From Timema cristinae (lineage: Eukaryota; Arthropoda; Insecta; Phasmatodea; Timematidae), in assembly GCA_039000515.1 (NCBI GenBank), contig JBCFYV010009882.1:49329118-49393117 (forward strand): a stretch of 64,000 nucleotides of DNA, read 5' to 3'. A program made the translations under genes and the position numbers. The notes below the pieces were generated by a model. The model ran no database searches. It was given only the letters and a program-made list of their open reading frames with translations, and was not told the DNA's origin. Every line of letters starts with the position of its first letter. Positions within the stretch are counted from its first letter, which is position 1. Shown here piece after piece: positions 11,906 through 23,428 of this stretch.

Positions 11906-12326
11906 AAAGTTTACGTGTGATGTTATATATAATCAGTCGGTGCAGAAAGTGAACGTTTAATACCTCAAATAAATAAGAAGAATTAAAGTATCAGAACTAA
12001 AACTGTATCTACGTTCTAGCGGGCGCACTTGAATTGCGGAATAAGGTATATCTATATCTGTCAGTAGACATTCAACTAAGACCCACACGAATTTCAGAAT
12101 AAAGTATACCTGTCAGCCGGTCCACACAAATTGCAGAACAACCTGTAATACCATTCAACTCCTAACCACTAACCTGACCTAACCTCCATGTTCCATTTTG
12201 AACAAAGTCATTATGAATTTATTTTTTACACCGCAGTTCGTATAAGGTCTTACCGAGCTTGGATGAGTTGCTCCGCAATTCGTATCCACCAATTCTCGCA
12301 CCCCTATTGAGGACAAGCTCGTCCTA
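11906..12326. other. Non-coding stretch with short diverged repeats
   Basis: Three diverged words of the type CACACGAATTTCAGAATAAAG occur at about 12028, 12086 and 12123, and CATTCAACT occurs twice. This suggests a very old small tandem array. TAACCTGACCTAACCT at about 12170 is the kind of tract seen in arthropod DNA. Confidence 0.4.
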
Positions 12327-12344
12327 CCCCCCCCCCCCCCCCCC
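12327..12344. repeat. Poly-C run, 18 C
   Basis: An uninterrupted C tract. The opposite strand is an 18-G run that could form a G-quadruplex. The short proline or glycine runs of frames across it are artefacts. Confidence 0.95.
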
Positions 12345-13015
12345 TCAAAAAACCACACCATGGCTGCATCACACAATTGCGGAACTACTGATAAGGCAAC
12401 TCAGGAAACTAGTGTTGCACTTTATTTTTATAGAACACCCCTTGAGGTGGAAAGCCCTCTTCTGACAAGCCTGCTTGATCACTCAACAATCGGTTAATAC
12501 TTAATAATGGACTAACGCAGCAAAGAACCAACCATATTGAGGGTACTACACTAAATAAATTCGGAGAATACCGTTCAAATATACAAACATATTATACTGT
12601 GAAAAGATTATTTTTAAAAATAAAAATAAAATGCGGTATAGCTGAATCAAAGAAGTCAATAAATATATATTTAAAATTCAAGGGTTGAATTTCAAGCTGG
12701 AGATTAAAACGTATACATTCAAGAAAAATTCGTAGCCTGTTAGTTCAGTGGTAGATTAAAGTCTTTGGTTTGGTCGTTTTGTATGGCCAAGTGTTAAGTT
12801 AGTTATAGCTTATTAGTATCCAATGTCAAACATAATGTTACTAAAGCGTAGTAATTAAGATGACTAATATATAGGGGGCATAAGTTAATTAATAGCTCTG
12901 GTTTTATTAAGCGAAAGCAATCATTTTAACAAAAGTAGGATTTATATCAACACTAATAAATTTGTCAAGAAGGTACTCTATTAGGATAACAGAGGTCTAA
13001 TTGTGTAAATTTATT
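12345..13015. other. AT-rich non-coding stretch
   Basis: A lone tRNA-like A box (TTAGTTCAGTGGTAGA, about 12739) has no matching B box at the right distance. Nothing else is recognised. Confidence 0.5.
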
Positions 13016-13140
13016 GTCTGTCGCCTTAGACCCGTCTTCTGAAAGATTCAGGGTTCGATTACCAGCATGGTCAATAGATTTATCATTGATAAGATTTGTT
13101 AATATCCCGTCACAGTGAGGAATTAACGGCTGAGGGCTAG
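13016..13140 (+). mobile_element. SINE-E copy
   Basis: GTCGCCTTAGACCCGTCTTC, then GGGTTCGATTACCAGCATGG, match the tRNA-like unit at 23755-23830 and 29105. The CCCGTCACAGTGAGGAATTA that follows corresponds to the weak body seen at 29200 and 49200. The D-arm region is shortened. Confidence 0.55.
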
Positions 13141-13271
13141 ATGTTTTGTCTGTTTTAGATTTAAGTTATTTAATTAATAATATATTCGAATGATTCATTA
13201 CGATTCAAGATTTCCCCAGTAATCTAGCTATATTATGTATGCGTAGCTAAATATTTAAAAAAAAAATTCAT

Positions 13272-13500
13272 TGGTGGGCACTCTGATTAAGTGCCAGGTT
13301 AATTTATTCTAGTTTGCTGGTGACGGAAGGTATGGAGTCGAACTTTGGCTCGGTATATTCTGAGGGTATATTTTACTCAATCATTTCCATCCCCCCTTCC
13401 AAACAAAAGCGAGTTAATTTTCACTAGTTTCTATATTTCTCATCACTACTCCTGCGTTATTAAAATACGTATAGCTAAAACGGGTAGTTACAGTAGTTGG
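13272..13500 (+). mobile_element. SINE-C, diverged
   Basis: TTGGTGGGCACTCTGATTAAG is the decayed head, GGAGTCGAACTTTGGCTCGG the B-box area, then ATTTCCATCCCCCCTTCC and the tail TATAGCTAAAACGGGTAGTTACAG. It abuts a TA microsatellite and then the retrotransposon fragment at 13560. Confidence 0.6.
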
Positions 13501-13522
13501 GATAAATATATATATTTGGGAG

Positions 13523-13525
<3 letters not shown>

Positions 13526-13556
<31 letters not shown>
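13526..13556. repeat. (TA)n microsatellite
   Basis: A pure TA run between a SINE-C and a non-LTR retrotransposon fragment. Confidence 0.92.
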
Positions 13557-13558
<2 letters not shown>

Positions 13559-13559
13559 G

Positions 13560-14129
13560 TGTGAAACGCGGTCTATTACCTGACATGACGAAAACAATTT
13601 TAGGGTGTTTGAAAACAAGTGGATTAGGAAGATATTGGGTCCAAAAAGGTGTGAGGTTACTAGGGAGTGGAGGAGTTACTTAATGATGAATTACATACCC
13701 TGTACTCATCGCTAGTCATTGTTAGAAAAATAAAGTCTCGTAGATTATGGTAGGCAGGACATGCATCTTAAATGGGAGAATCTAAAACTGGTTCAGGGTA
13801 CTGACTGGTAAACCCAATGGGAAGATGCCATTGGGAATATCTGGACGCAGATGGGAGGATAGCATTATAATGGACCTGAAAGAGATAGGGTGTAGTGAGG
13901 TGGACTGGAAAGAACTAGCTAATGATAGGGATAGAGTGAAGTGAGGTTTACTGGATACAACTAGCTAAAGATAGGGATAGGGTGTAATGAGGTGGACTGG
14001 ATAAAACTAGCTAAAGATAGGGATATAATATCATGAGGTGGAGTGGATAGAACTAGGTAAAGATAGGATAGGTGGCGTACATTTGTAAGTATGGCGATGA
14101 ACTTTCGAGTTTTTAATGTCATAGAGTAA
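13560..14129 (+). pseudogene. 3' end of a non-LTR retrotransposon ORF2 (nLTR-x), degenerate
   Basis: This is the region behind the reverse transcriptase domain, kept in several frames with stops and shifts. Readable in order: CETRSIT, VFENKWIRKILGPKRCEVTR, KSRRLW-AGHA, GRRWEDSIIMDLKEIG, DWKELANDRDRVK, and after an array of 46-bp units WRTFVSMAMNFRVFNVIE followed by TAA at 14127. The order fits the C-terminal part of LINE-type ORF2 proteins from arthropods. The catalytic RT and endonuclease domains are missing, so the copy is 5' truncated and dead. Two related copies lie at 44676 (minus) and 59330 (plus) and share the same C-terminal residues. I cannot name the clade. Confidence 0.88.
13891..14070 (+). 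repeat. 46-bp tandem repeat inside the retrotransposon 3' end
   Basis: Units begin at 13891, 13937, 13983 and 14029, spaced exactly 46 bp, each reading like TGTAGTGAGGTGGACTGGA then AACTAGCTAAAGATAGGGAT. The unit is the DNA encoding the CSEVDWKELANDRDR segment. As 46 is not a multiple of three, each extra unit shifts the frame. The other two copies of this element do not carry the array. Confidence 0.92.
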
Positions 14130-14446
14130 GTATAGGCTTACTGATAAACTAGAACTACTAAGATCTTTTATTTATGAGAACACTTCCAGAATTCGTTTTT
14201 GTTTAGTTAGGTAGTCCAACTTTCCTTTACTTTGTTGTATGCTAAAGGGATATTGTGTGCATGTAGTATATATGGTAATCGAGATAATAGGTGTGGTAGA
14301 AGCTGGCCCGGCGTCTATCCATCCTAACAGGCAATTGAATTGTCTGAGGCCGACCCTCGTCTTTTGTGTTAAAAAAACACACACACTAACTCCAATCTAT
14401 ATATAATATATATATATAAAAGAAAAGTCCTGACTCACTGACTGAC
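14130..14446. other. Non-coding stretch
   Basis: It contains the 3' flank of the retrotransposon fragment and a short TA run at about 14398-14418. The 70-codon minus-strand frame has no motifs. Confidence 0.4.
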
Positions 14447-14900
14447 TCATCAACGCTAGCCCAAACCCTTGGACCTAGAAAGCTGAAATTTTGCACAGAG
14501 GTTCCCTTTATGATGTAGACAAGGAATAAGGCTGGATTTTTTTAAATTTTAATGGAATAGAGAATAAAGAGGATTTATATTTCCACTTTAAAGTTGCCTT
14601 ATTTCCGTAACTATAATTATTATAGACTTAAAATTTGGCATGTAGGTAGGTAATTATAATCACTAATAACTATTTTGCAGGATTTTCCTAAATTCCCACG
14701 GGATAGGGAATAAAGAGGATCTATATTTTCGCCCTAAATTTGCCTTATTTCTTATTAGATCAACGCCCAGCCCAAACCCTTGGACCTAGAAAGTTGAAAT
14801 TTTGCACAGAGGTTCCCTTTATGATGTAGACAAGGAATAAGGCCAGATTTTTCGAATAACAACCTAAGTAATTTTACCCTCAGTTTCCGGATTTTACAAT
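14447..14900 (+). repeat. Two tandem modules of a dispersed repeat (LR2)
   Basis: The word series ATCAACGC..AGCCCAAACCCTTGGA, CTAGAAAG.TGAAATTTTGCA, CAGAGGTTCCCTTTATGATG and TAGACAAGGAATAAGGC starts at 14449 and again at 14759, 310 bp apart and nearly identical. The part between them contains an internally related block (GGGATAGGGAATAAAGAGGA against GGAATAGAGAATAAAGAGGA). A GACTGACT-type run precedes the first module. It is not coding in any frame. Confidence 0.75.
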
Positions 14901-16500
14901 AGGTGGCGCGCGAATCATTTAAAAAAAAGAGTGAAAACACAAACGAAGTTGCGGGCAAGAGCAAGTTAAATATAAAATCACGGCTAACCAAACGAACGTA
15001 GCTGTTGAGTCATACCAATATAGAAATATATTAGTTTTAAATATAGATTACAAACTTTGTTGAATTTTTTTAAAACTGCCTCAACGAATCATTTGATTGA
15101 TTAAACATTTTAGAATAACACTTTTTAGTTGAATATCTCAGGTTGAAACAATGTGGAACTATGTTATACTATTATGTTCTCCAACTATCATTGGCCATAT
15201 TTAACTTAAACAGGTATTTTTAAATAAGTCATATTTTAAGTGTGTGTTGACTTATATAATAATACAATTGTTACGGTAAATACAAATTAGAACTATATCC
15301 TTTATTTTATCAGGCAAAATGAAATATTATATTCTATTTATAAATAAAATATACTGTAATTTTCTCCACGTGTAATATGAATAGTTTATGTAACATATAT
15401 GGGCTCATTTTGTTATCCACATGAAAATGGATGAAATACTAATTTATTTTTCAAATTACATCAGCCATAGCATTTACCAAGATAGTATCTATTAAATAGT
15501 CTGTTAAAGAGGTTTTAATTCGTTACTTAACATGGCCATTCAATATGTCAAACAGTTTATTGTATTCAATTAATCCACCTATAACTATCCTAATAACTAG
15601 ACTCAATTTAACTAATATCTGTTTCCACTTATATTTATCAACGCTATCTGCAAATCTGCAACCATAATCATTCCATTCATTTTTATATTTAAAAATGGTA
15701 TGTTAGTAATGTAATGACATTTCTTGACAGTATACTCCTGTACAAGGATTGTACTCATTTTGTTTTTATGGTTGAATTAGACAGCCTTAACCACACTACA
15801 GTTGAGATCGTGATATAAACCTAAATTATAAATTTGTGTGGTCTCTAGTCTCGTTTATAACTTTACACTCAACACGTTCTTCATTGACTCCATTCTCTTT
15901 CTATCTTGCTGTTTCACTTTAACTTTTCTTCCTTCTGATTTTCTCTCCCCCCCTACTCAAATTGTTAACCATTACTACAGGTTTTTTTTTATTCATAATA
16001 TAATATTAGCTAAATCACAGGTTTCATCTCGCGAGTTGATTTAAAAGTTAAAGCTTACTAAGTGCAACCACCTTAATCACTGCCCTGGAGAAACCAGTGA
16101 GAAATGAAGAAGGGGGATGTTTAAGGGAAAGGGGGCGAGGAGGGGAGGTCACCTCCTTCACAAAACCAACATTACCTAGTCCTATACTCCAGAGTTTGAA
16201 TGGATTTAGAGGTTTGGTTCTGGTTTACTACTGTTATTTGTTGGTTTGGTAGATAGAGGTAAGTAGAAAACTGAGGTCTCTAAGACACCTAAACTACAAC
16301 ACCTCCAGACTTACAAACTATAACTTTTAATTTAATATGAACTTTTTCTTTCAGCACTTATTAAGATCATAATTTCTATGATGGAAAGATTTATTTATTT
16401 TAAGCTATATTTTCCTTATTAATGTTATTTTATTACGTATAGCATTTTGAACTAATATATTTTATTAAAACAATATAAACCATATTTTAAATAAGTTTAC
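14901..16500. other. AT-rich non-coding stretch
   Basis: I see nothing assignable. A purine-rich block lies at about 16095-16150. The 78-codon minus-strand frame ending near 14990 reads through LR2. Confidence 0.5.
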
Positions 16501-16502
16501 CA

Positions 16503-16735
16503 GAATCCGTGGGCCTGTGGGCTAAATTTTAAGATCATTTAGCGTGGTTTGATACTGACAAGGACATAAGGGGTTGAATCCTGGCCCATGGCATTTTACT
16601 TAATGGTTTTCCACTCTCCTCTCGCGTAATTGCTGATACATTTCAACTATACTCAACATTCCTGATTCCTATCCTACCACCAAAAAATATATGTAGCTTA
16701 TATCACAACTGGGTAGCAAAATGCTGTGAAGAAAG
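16503..16735 (+). mobile_element. SINE-C, diverged
   Basis: GGGGTTGAATCCTGGCCC (B box), TTAATGGTTTTCCACTCTCC, CGCGTAATTGC, CCTGATTCCTATCC and AACTGGGTAGCAAAATGCTG follow the SINE-C order. The head before the B box is hard to align. Confidence 0.65.
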
Positions 16736-16961
16736 AAACACAAACAAAAATTGATTTTATAACATGCTAGACATTAAAACCATGATGAAATCAACCAAAT
16801 ACGTAATTACAAACAACTTAGTTTAAGTTTTGGAATTAAAATGCTTACGTGGTTTCTAATCTAGAAACATATTTTTAGTATGGACACTGGTGAACCAAAT
16901 AAACTAGTTAAGGAGAAGTGATCTTGAACGAACTTAATCAGATATGAAAAATACCTAGATG

Positions 16962-17056
16962 CAAGTCTACCGTCAGTGAGCCTGTTGGAATTGAACTTCA
17001 GCCCTCTTATTTAGTGAAATGAGCGTAGCATATACCACTATACCAGCTAATATGTT
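16962..17056 (-). repeat. tRNA-like SINE head of uncertain family
   Basis: On the minus strand TTAGCTGGTATAGTGGTATA (A box) and AAGTTCAATTCCAACAGG (B box) are about 45 bases apart, a tRNA-like arrangement. No closed acceptor stem and no body that matches another copy is seen, so it is more likely a decayed SINE head than a tRNA gene. Confidence 0.4.
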
Positions 17057-17091
17057 TAATTTTTATTAAATGTAATCCATAACTTAAGTTT

Positions 17092-17342
17092 TTTTAACAC
17101 CACGTCTTACTAACCATTTGGGTTACACGTCTACGTATCAATTAAGCTAATGGTTTTAGGGAATAAGAAGGCTATAGCTAGAAAAAGTGTACCCGCATTT
17201 GCATAGAGAGCAAGTGGAAAATCATTTTAGAAGCACCCCCTTCAATACCCCTGACCAAGATTCGAGCCTCGATCTCTTCGTCATCAGCAGTCTGGTCTAC
17301 GAGAGTAACACCTTAGACCATGTGGCCACCGAAGAGGGTGTG
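17092..17342 (-). mobile_element. SINE-C, full length, target-site duplication
   Basis: On the minus strand the head CTTCGGTGGCCACATGGTC, a B box of the form AGGCTCGAATCTTGG, the body and the tail (ACCCAAATGGTTAGTAAGACG) are all present. ACTTAAGTTT at 17082-17091 and ACTTAAATTT at 17343-17352 form a 10-bp duplication with one mismatch. Confidence 0.9.
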
Positions 17343-17377
17343 ACTTAAATTTACACTCTATTAATTTATATACAAAC

Positions 17378-17617
17378 CCATCACGGTGGTCACATGGTCT
17401 AAGGCGTCACTATTGCAACAGTTTTTATCTGCGATTATGGAACTATCAGGTTTCAAATTCCGTTCGGTTGTATTGAGTGTGGTTTCTCCTTAATGTATTT
17501 CCACTCTCTCTCTATGCACAAATGCGGGTACATTTCATATAAATTAACCATTAATTATATAATCTATTTTTGAGACTATGTGAATAATCCAAACGGGTAG
17601 TAAGATACAGTGACACG
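17378..17617 (+). mobile_element. SINE-C
   Basis: The head CACGGTGGTCACATGGTC, decayed B box (AGGTTTCAAATTCCGTTCGG), TTCCACTCTCTCTCTATGC and tail CCAAACGGGTAGTAAGATAC are present. It faces the copy at 17092 and is followed directly by another copy in the same direction. Confidence 0.85.
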
Positions 17618-17850
17618 CTTCGATGAAGGCATATACTAGACTACCGATGACGGGGAGATCGGGGTTTGATACTGGTTGGGTGTACTGAGGGTGGTTTTCC
17701 TAAATTGTTTCCCCACTCTCTCCACGCAAATGGGGGTACGCTTAATATAAATTGAACCTTCCTCATCCTTAACCCATTAACGTAATTAGTACATAATCGT
17801 ATATCACCTAATGGGTAGTAAGGCGTGGTGCTAAAAAAAAATACAGTGCA
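17618..17850 (+). mobile_element. SINE-C, head partly lost
   Basis: It begins within the head (CTAGACTACCGATGACGGGG) and continues with a B box GGTTTGATACTGG, body and tail AATGGGTAGTAAGGCGTGG, ending in an A-run. It sits head-to-tail behind the previous copy. Confidence 0.85.
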
Positions 17851-18109
17851 CAAAAATATATAATAATAATAGTCCTATATATTTTGAAAGATAATCATCA
17901 AAGTGTTATGAAATAGATTTATGTGAACTTCTCTATTTGGCTGAATAATTTAAGCTCTAAGAACCTGCTTCGTGTTTTAATTTCAGAAGAAAATCAACAC
18001 CTTCCCACGGTCTCTAAAGTAATATCTTCATATAAATAATGGAAAAGTATCTAATCACATTGTTTATGATAAGTAATATTTACACCCACTCGCAACAACG
18101 TGGAATTGA
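17851..18109. other. AT-rich spacer
   Basis: Nothing recognised. Confidence 0.5.
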
Positions 18110-18590
18110 CATGAACTCAAAGGCAAATCATATTATCGTTTGAAATTGTCCACGTCTGACTCACAATGGACTCTGGGGTGCATCCCATTAAACACGGACC
18201 ATTAAACTGAGAGAACTGGCTGGAAATTATTATCAAGTGAAGTCTCGAGTCTCAGCGTGGAGTCATACAAGATTTTTGAATGCGCACGCACATTATCGCA
18301 CTAGTGCTAGCTAGGGAGCACTTTCTGTGATAGCTAGGGTGTTTTTTGAAGTTATACTTCTTTAGGCACGTTATGAAAAAATGATGAGAGTGAAATTTTA
18401 AGATGCGCGCGCATCACTGTAACACAAAAGTAACAGGTTGAAGCTAAACCACTCATAAAGTCTCGAAAAAAAAAAAGCTACCAACAAAATCGAAATAGAA
18501 TCCTTTGTTAGTCGCGCATGTTGGTACGCTCATAGAGAAATGTATACTATGTTATTCCTTTCTCTATGGTACGCTCGTCACCTCTGATCA
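18110..18590. other. GC-richer unassigned block
   Basis: This block has more CpG than its surroundings. It carries a perfect 14-base palindrome GATGCGCGCGCATC at 18402-18415. Near 18524-18585 there is a small hairpin (CATAGAGAAA and TTTCTCTATG) flanked by two GGTACGCTC words. It may be a DNA transposon remnant or a promoter-like region. No transposase-like frame is seen. Confidence 0.3.
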
Positions 18591-18984
18591 CTGTTTTCAT
18601 ATATATAATATTTATCCACATGTTTCTAGTTTCTACATTCACAACACGTGTTTTAGTTTCATACAAGTGCGAATTATATATGTGCTAATAAATTATATTC
18701 AGTAGTGATTTAAATTGAATATTTTGATTAATATTATTTACTATTCGTAAATATTAGTGAAAAAATTGTGCTTATAGACTTTTTCAAGTGCTCCAATATA
18801 ATTGAGGTTAACTATCCGTATGTATTATTTATTGATATAAATTAAAATATTATTATTTAACATAATTAATACTAAATATTATTAAATTATTATTGTTAAA
18901 TATTTATTATTGGTTATTTAATATTTACTAAATAAAGAAATAAAATTATTTAATGATGCCAAAGAAGTATAACTTCTCACACGC
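18591..18984. other. Very AT-rich stretch
   Basis: Runs of ATTATT-like sequence at about 18840-18960. Nothing functional recognised. Confidence 0.5.
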
Positions 18985-19160
18985 GTACATTTTGTGTGAG
19001 ATAGAGCATACCAGACTGCTAATTATGGGGAGATCAGGGTTTGAATCCAGGTCAGATACTGAGATTTTTTCCCCTAAAATGGTTTTCTACTCTCCCTCAA
19101 TGCAAATGTGGATACAACTAATCAAAATTCAACCTTGCTAATCCCTAGCACATACGAGTA
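18985..19160 (+). mobile_element. SINE-C, 5' two thirds
   Basis: CCAGACTGCTAATTATGGGG, B box GGGTTTGAATCCAGG, TAAAATGGTTTTCTACTCTC and CCTCAATGCAAATGTGG are clear. Homology fades at CCTTGCTAATCCCTAG, before the common tail. Confidence 0.72.
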
Positions 19161-19189
19161 CATATGTACAAATGTATTTAACAGGAATG

Positions 19190-19437
19190 ACCCTCTTCTG
19201 TGGCGTAGTTGGCTAACGCGCTTGTCGTGTTGAGCTCGACTGCTGAGGACGGGGAGATCAAGGTTCGAATCTCGGTCGGGTGAACTGGGGGTGGTTTTTC
19301 CTAAATGGTGTTCCACTCTCCCTCCACGAAAATGCGGGTTCACTTCCTTTAATTCAACCTTCTCAATTCCTAATCCATTAGTGTAATTAGTACTTAAGCG
19401 TATAACCCGAACGGGTAGTAAGACGCGGTGCTAAATG

Positions 19438-19469
<32 letters not shown>
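19190..19469 (+). mobile_element. SINE-B, full length, target-site duplication (type copy)
   Basis: This tRNA-derived retroposon was mobilised by a partner LINE. The pol III A box TGGCGTAGTTGG is at 19201-19212 and the B box GGTTCGAATC at 19262-19271. The body runs through GGGGGTGGTTTTTCCTAAAT and CCACTCTCCCTCCACG. The tail GCGTATAACCCGAACGGGT then AGTAAGACGCGGTGCT is followed by (TAA)n. AACAGGAATG at 19180-19189 and 19470-19479 is a perfect 10-bp duplication. The 73-codon minus-strand frame across it is an artefact. Confidence 0.96.
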
Positions 19470-19471
<2 letters not shown>

Positions 19472-19479
19472 CAGGAATG

Positions 19480-20706
19480 GATAGGTAGTGAGATTCACTG
19501 ACAAAAAAAAATAGAAGATATGTCAAGAAATATTGAAAAATAAAACATTGGTGTTGAAAAGTACATTAAATAATATATTTGAGTAGCACAAACACACCAA
19601 AAGAGCGTGTTATAAAAGGTAACTTTATTAATATAACAGCGGAAAAATGGGCATGGTGTGTATATAAAAGCGTCTTAAGCACAAATAACAACTCTTACTA
19701 ATACATGAAAGTAGATTTAGTAACTTTTTTAAATGCTGGTTAGATTCTTTAGTTGTTAAGAGGAAAATGGTTTTGTGACTTGCTATTTTTAAAATGCTTT
19801 GTCTTTATTATTTTTACTTGATTGCGGCATTGGCTGGTTGGTGTTTTGACAAAGTTGACTGAGTTTACTTTGTGTTGAAGAACAAGTTCAGTTGGAAGGG
19901 AAAGTGGTTATAAAGACAAAGTCTTTTAAACATAATAGCCATTTTTTAAATATTAATTTAAGGACTATATCCCTTCCTTTGAATTTTTATACTTATTGTA
20001 ACGCCCATTATAGTAGTACATTCGTAATATTAACAATAGGGTTATTAATACCTTGATCTTGGAGGTGAGCAAAAAAGGTAGTTTAAGTGTTGCCGCTTTT
20101 ATATTTGGAAGTGAATGGGAAAGACATTCACAGGTGTGTATAATCAACAGCAATGAACCTGAACTGTCTTCGAACCCCTTTCTCCTTGTAGACAACAGAT
20201 TTTTTTAATGTGAATATATATTTATAGCTCTGGCGACTCTGATGGGTATAAAGTTGTGTCAGTTAAATTTAGTTTTTTTATTAAAATATAACGTTCACCC
20301 CCGATATCTACAACAAGTGACAGTGACATAATAGGGTCCTGTGAAGCTATATATATTTTTAATGATATGAAAAGTTGTACAAGCTTAAACATGCATAATA
20401 AATATATAACTTTGAAACTTAAAAAAGTAATAAATGCAACAACAAACTCTGCAGAAAACGTAAGAAACAAACAGCTAATACATAAGTTTTCTTTTTAGAA
20501 ACATCGAAAACTTTGCTGAAGTAGAAAAGAATAAAAAGTGTAAACCACAAAGCATCTGTTAAAATACCAAATTAAGGCACTTAAAGATATATTTTAAAAA
20601 CATTTTTCTTTATGCCTTTTCTTTTTTATTATTGCGCGTGTGTTGCATTATTTATTTTGCTTTTTTTTCGACTCTAGGTTTAAAGATATTTAGTCAGATT
20701 TCTTTG

Positions 20707-20708
<2 letters not shown>
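19480..20708. other. AT-rich non-coding stretch
   Basis: Two minus-strand frames (about 19965-20195 and 20222-20470) are leucine- and isoleucine-rich with no recognisable domain. I think they are chance. Confidence 0.45.

Positions 20709-20759
<51 letters not shown>
20709..20759. repeat. (TA)n microsatellite
   Basis: About 25 uninterrupted TA units. Confidence 0.95.
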
Positions 20760-21535
<776 letters not shown>

Positions 21536-21539
21536 TAAT

Positions 21540-21954
21540 AGACATTGGAAATTATAAAAATTTATCAATGTAGTGAGATTATTCGAAATACCCCGATAAA
21601 TCTGCAATATTTGATATTTTTAAGTGGAGGTTAGTGAAATGAGGGCTTTTAAATTTCCAAAAATTATGTAAAAAACTTCTTCTTTCTATGGTGTATGATT
21701 TAAATTTGTCAGGTGGTAGGTATAAGAGCAACGCCATAGAGTTGGTTTGTCTGTAATGAGCATTGTCTATCTATCGTATGCAGAGGTCTGAAATTTAAAC
21801 AAAAATACTATACCCTGTGCATGAACATGTGCACCTCTAAACATTAATTTTAAAATTTGGATTATACATTTTAAATAATTACAATAAAAAAAATTCTCCC
21901 AGGTAACTCCGAGTACTTCAGCTAATTTCGTGTAAAATTACAGTAATTGTACCT
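21540..21954. other. AT-rich non-coding stretch
   Basis: Nothing recognised. Confidence 0.5.
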
Positions 21955-22115
21955 GCTTGGGTGACTAAATAATCTAAGGCGCTGCTCTATTGTTAGACTG
22001 GCCTGCTGAAGACGGGGGTTAGGGGTTCCAACCTCGATCAGGTCTAATGAGAGTGGATTTTCCCTTGGTATTTTCCCACCCCTCTTCCGCGCGAATGTGG
22101 ATAAAAGCTTCTGCT
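21955..22115 (+). mobile_element. SINE-C, 3' truncated
   Basis: TTGGGTGACTAAATAATC (head), ACTGGCCTGCTGAAGACGGG, B box GGGTTCCAACCTCGATC, TTGGTATTTTCCCACCCC and CGCGCGAATGTGG are present. The copy breaks off before the tail, close to an inverted copy at 22185. Confidence 0.7.
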
Positions 22116-22184
22116 AAAAATGTTTGTTTTTTTCTAAAAGGTGCTCAAATATATATTGCTGTAGTACGAAAAGCAAGGTATAGA

Positions 22185-22340
22185 TATAATTTAGAGAAAA
22201 TACAATTTCATTTTCAAGGAGAGTGTGGGAAACCATTTATGAAGAAACCTTCATTACATCAAGCCAGGACTCATCTCACCTTTAGAAAAAAATATTAGAA
22301 AACCTGACATTTGGTCTGCGTGCCCACCGATGCGGGTCTT
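22185..22340 (-). mobile_element. SINE-C, diverged 5' part
   Basis: On the minus strand it starts with ACCCGCATCGGTGGGCACG, goes through a degenerate B-box region and reaches GGTTTCCCACACTCTCC. It lies tail-to-tail with the truncated copy at 21955, which suggests one insertion or deletion event destroyed both 3' ends. Confidence 0.55.
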
Positions 22341-22344
22341 ATTT

Positions 22345-23140
22345 ATTGTTGAGCACGTTAGTATATTCAGAGAAAGAGAGAGAGGCTGGCGGGTGTTAGT
22401 TCAGTTTTATCGGGTTATTGTTGAGACGTTTTGAAGCAAATAAAGCGTTAAGCAGCAAGACAAAGCTCCTTGAACCCATCCGAGTGGAAGTTTTGGTGGG
22501 AGGAGAAGGGAATAACACGGGCAAAAAAATAAAGAGAAAAAGTGTGAAGAAGAGAGAATGATGTGATCAACGTGAATATAAATATTTAAAAAAATAGTTG
22601 TATATTAATATTTAAATAAACTTGATTTACTAACGAATGAACATTTTAATCCTATGTATTAAAATCTTAATAGATTTATTTTTGTCAAAATTAAGAATAA
22701 TTTTATATATTATTAGTGTTTTTCTTTAGGTTTTAATAATATCTATCAAAATTAACAACTCCAGATCTCATAACCCGACGTATGAATACGTGAAAGTAGT
22801 TCTAGTATATTTTTATCTAGCAGTCATATAACATTTAACAACAGAAGAAAATGACATAAGATAGGCCTATACATGTTTCACAATTTTAATTTATATTTTC
22901 AATGCACTAAGTGATCTTTGACTTATTTATTACAATTTTTTTTAACCATATTTACTCTCTAACACCAAATCTCGGTTTCAAAATGAAGTTTTAATATAAA
23001 ATCTGTTAACACTGCACGCCAGAGATAGCGACGAGTATATTTCACTTAATAATGCATATTATTTTTCAGATTTATAGTTCTAAATATTTTCAGGCTAGTT
23101 CAGTACTTCTATGTACCGTATATATTATTTATTTATTTAT
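22345..23140. other. Non-coding stretch
   Basis: A GA-rich run at about 22370-22392 and a purine-rich block at 22490-22560. From 22580 the sequence is AT-rich with no assignment. Confidence 0.5.
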
Positions 23141-23141
23141 T

Positions 23142-23409
23142 ACCCGCCTCCGTGGCGTAGTTGGCTAACGCGCTTGTCGTGTGGAGCTCGACTGCTGAGG
23201 ACGGGGAGATCGAGGTTCGAATCTCGGTCGGGTGAACTGGGGGTGGTTTTTCCTAAGTGGTTTTCCACCCTCCCTCCACGCAAATGCGGGTTCAATTCCT
23301 CTAATTCGACCTTCCCAATTCCTAATCCATTAGCGTAATTAGTACTTAAAGCGTATAACCCGAACGGGTAGTAAGGCGTGGTGCTAAATATAATAATAAT
23401 AATAATATG
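23142..23409 (+). mobile_element. SINE-B, full length
   Basis: An intact head ACCCGCCTCCGTGGCGTAG, B box GGTTCGAATCTCGG, body, and tail CCCGAACGGGTAGTAAGG ending in (TAA)n. This is the closest to a consensus SINE-B in the window. No clean duplication is visible because both flanks are TTTATT-rich. Confidence 0.95.
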
Positions 23410-23428
23410 TTTTTATTTACGGGCTGTA

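Noticed and set aside
12733..12775. tRNA-like A box TTAGTTCAGTGGTAGA
   Set aside because: No B box at the expected distance and no related copy.
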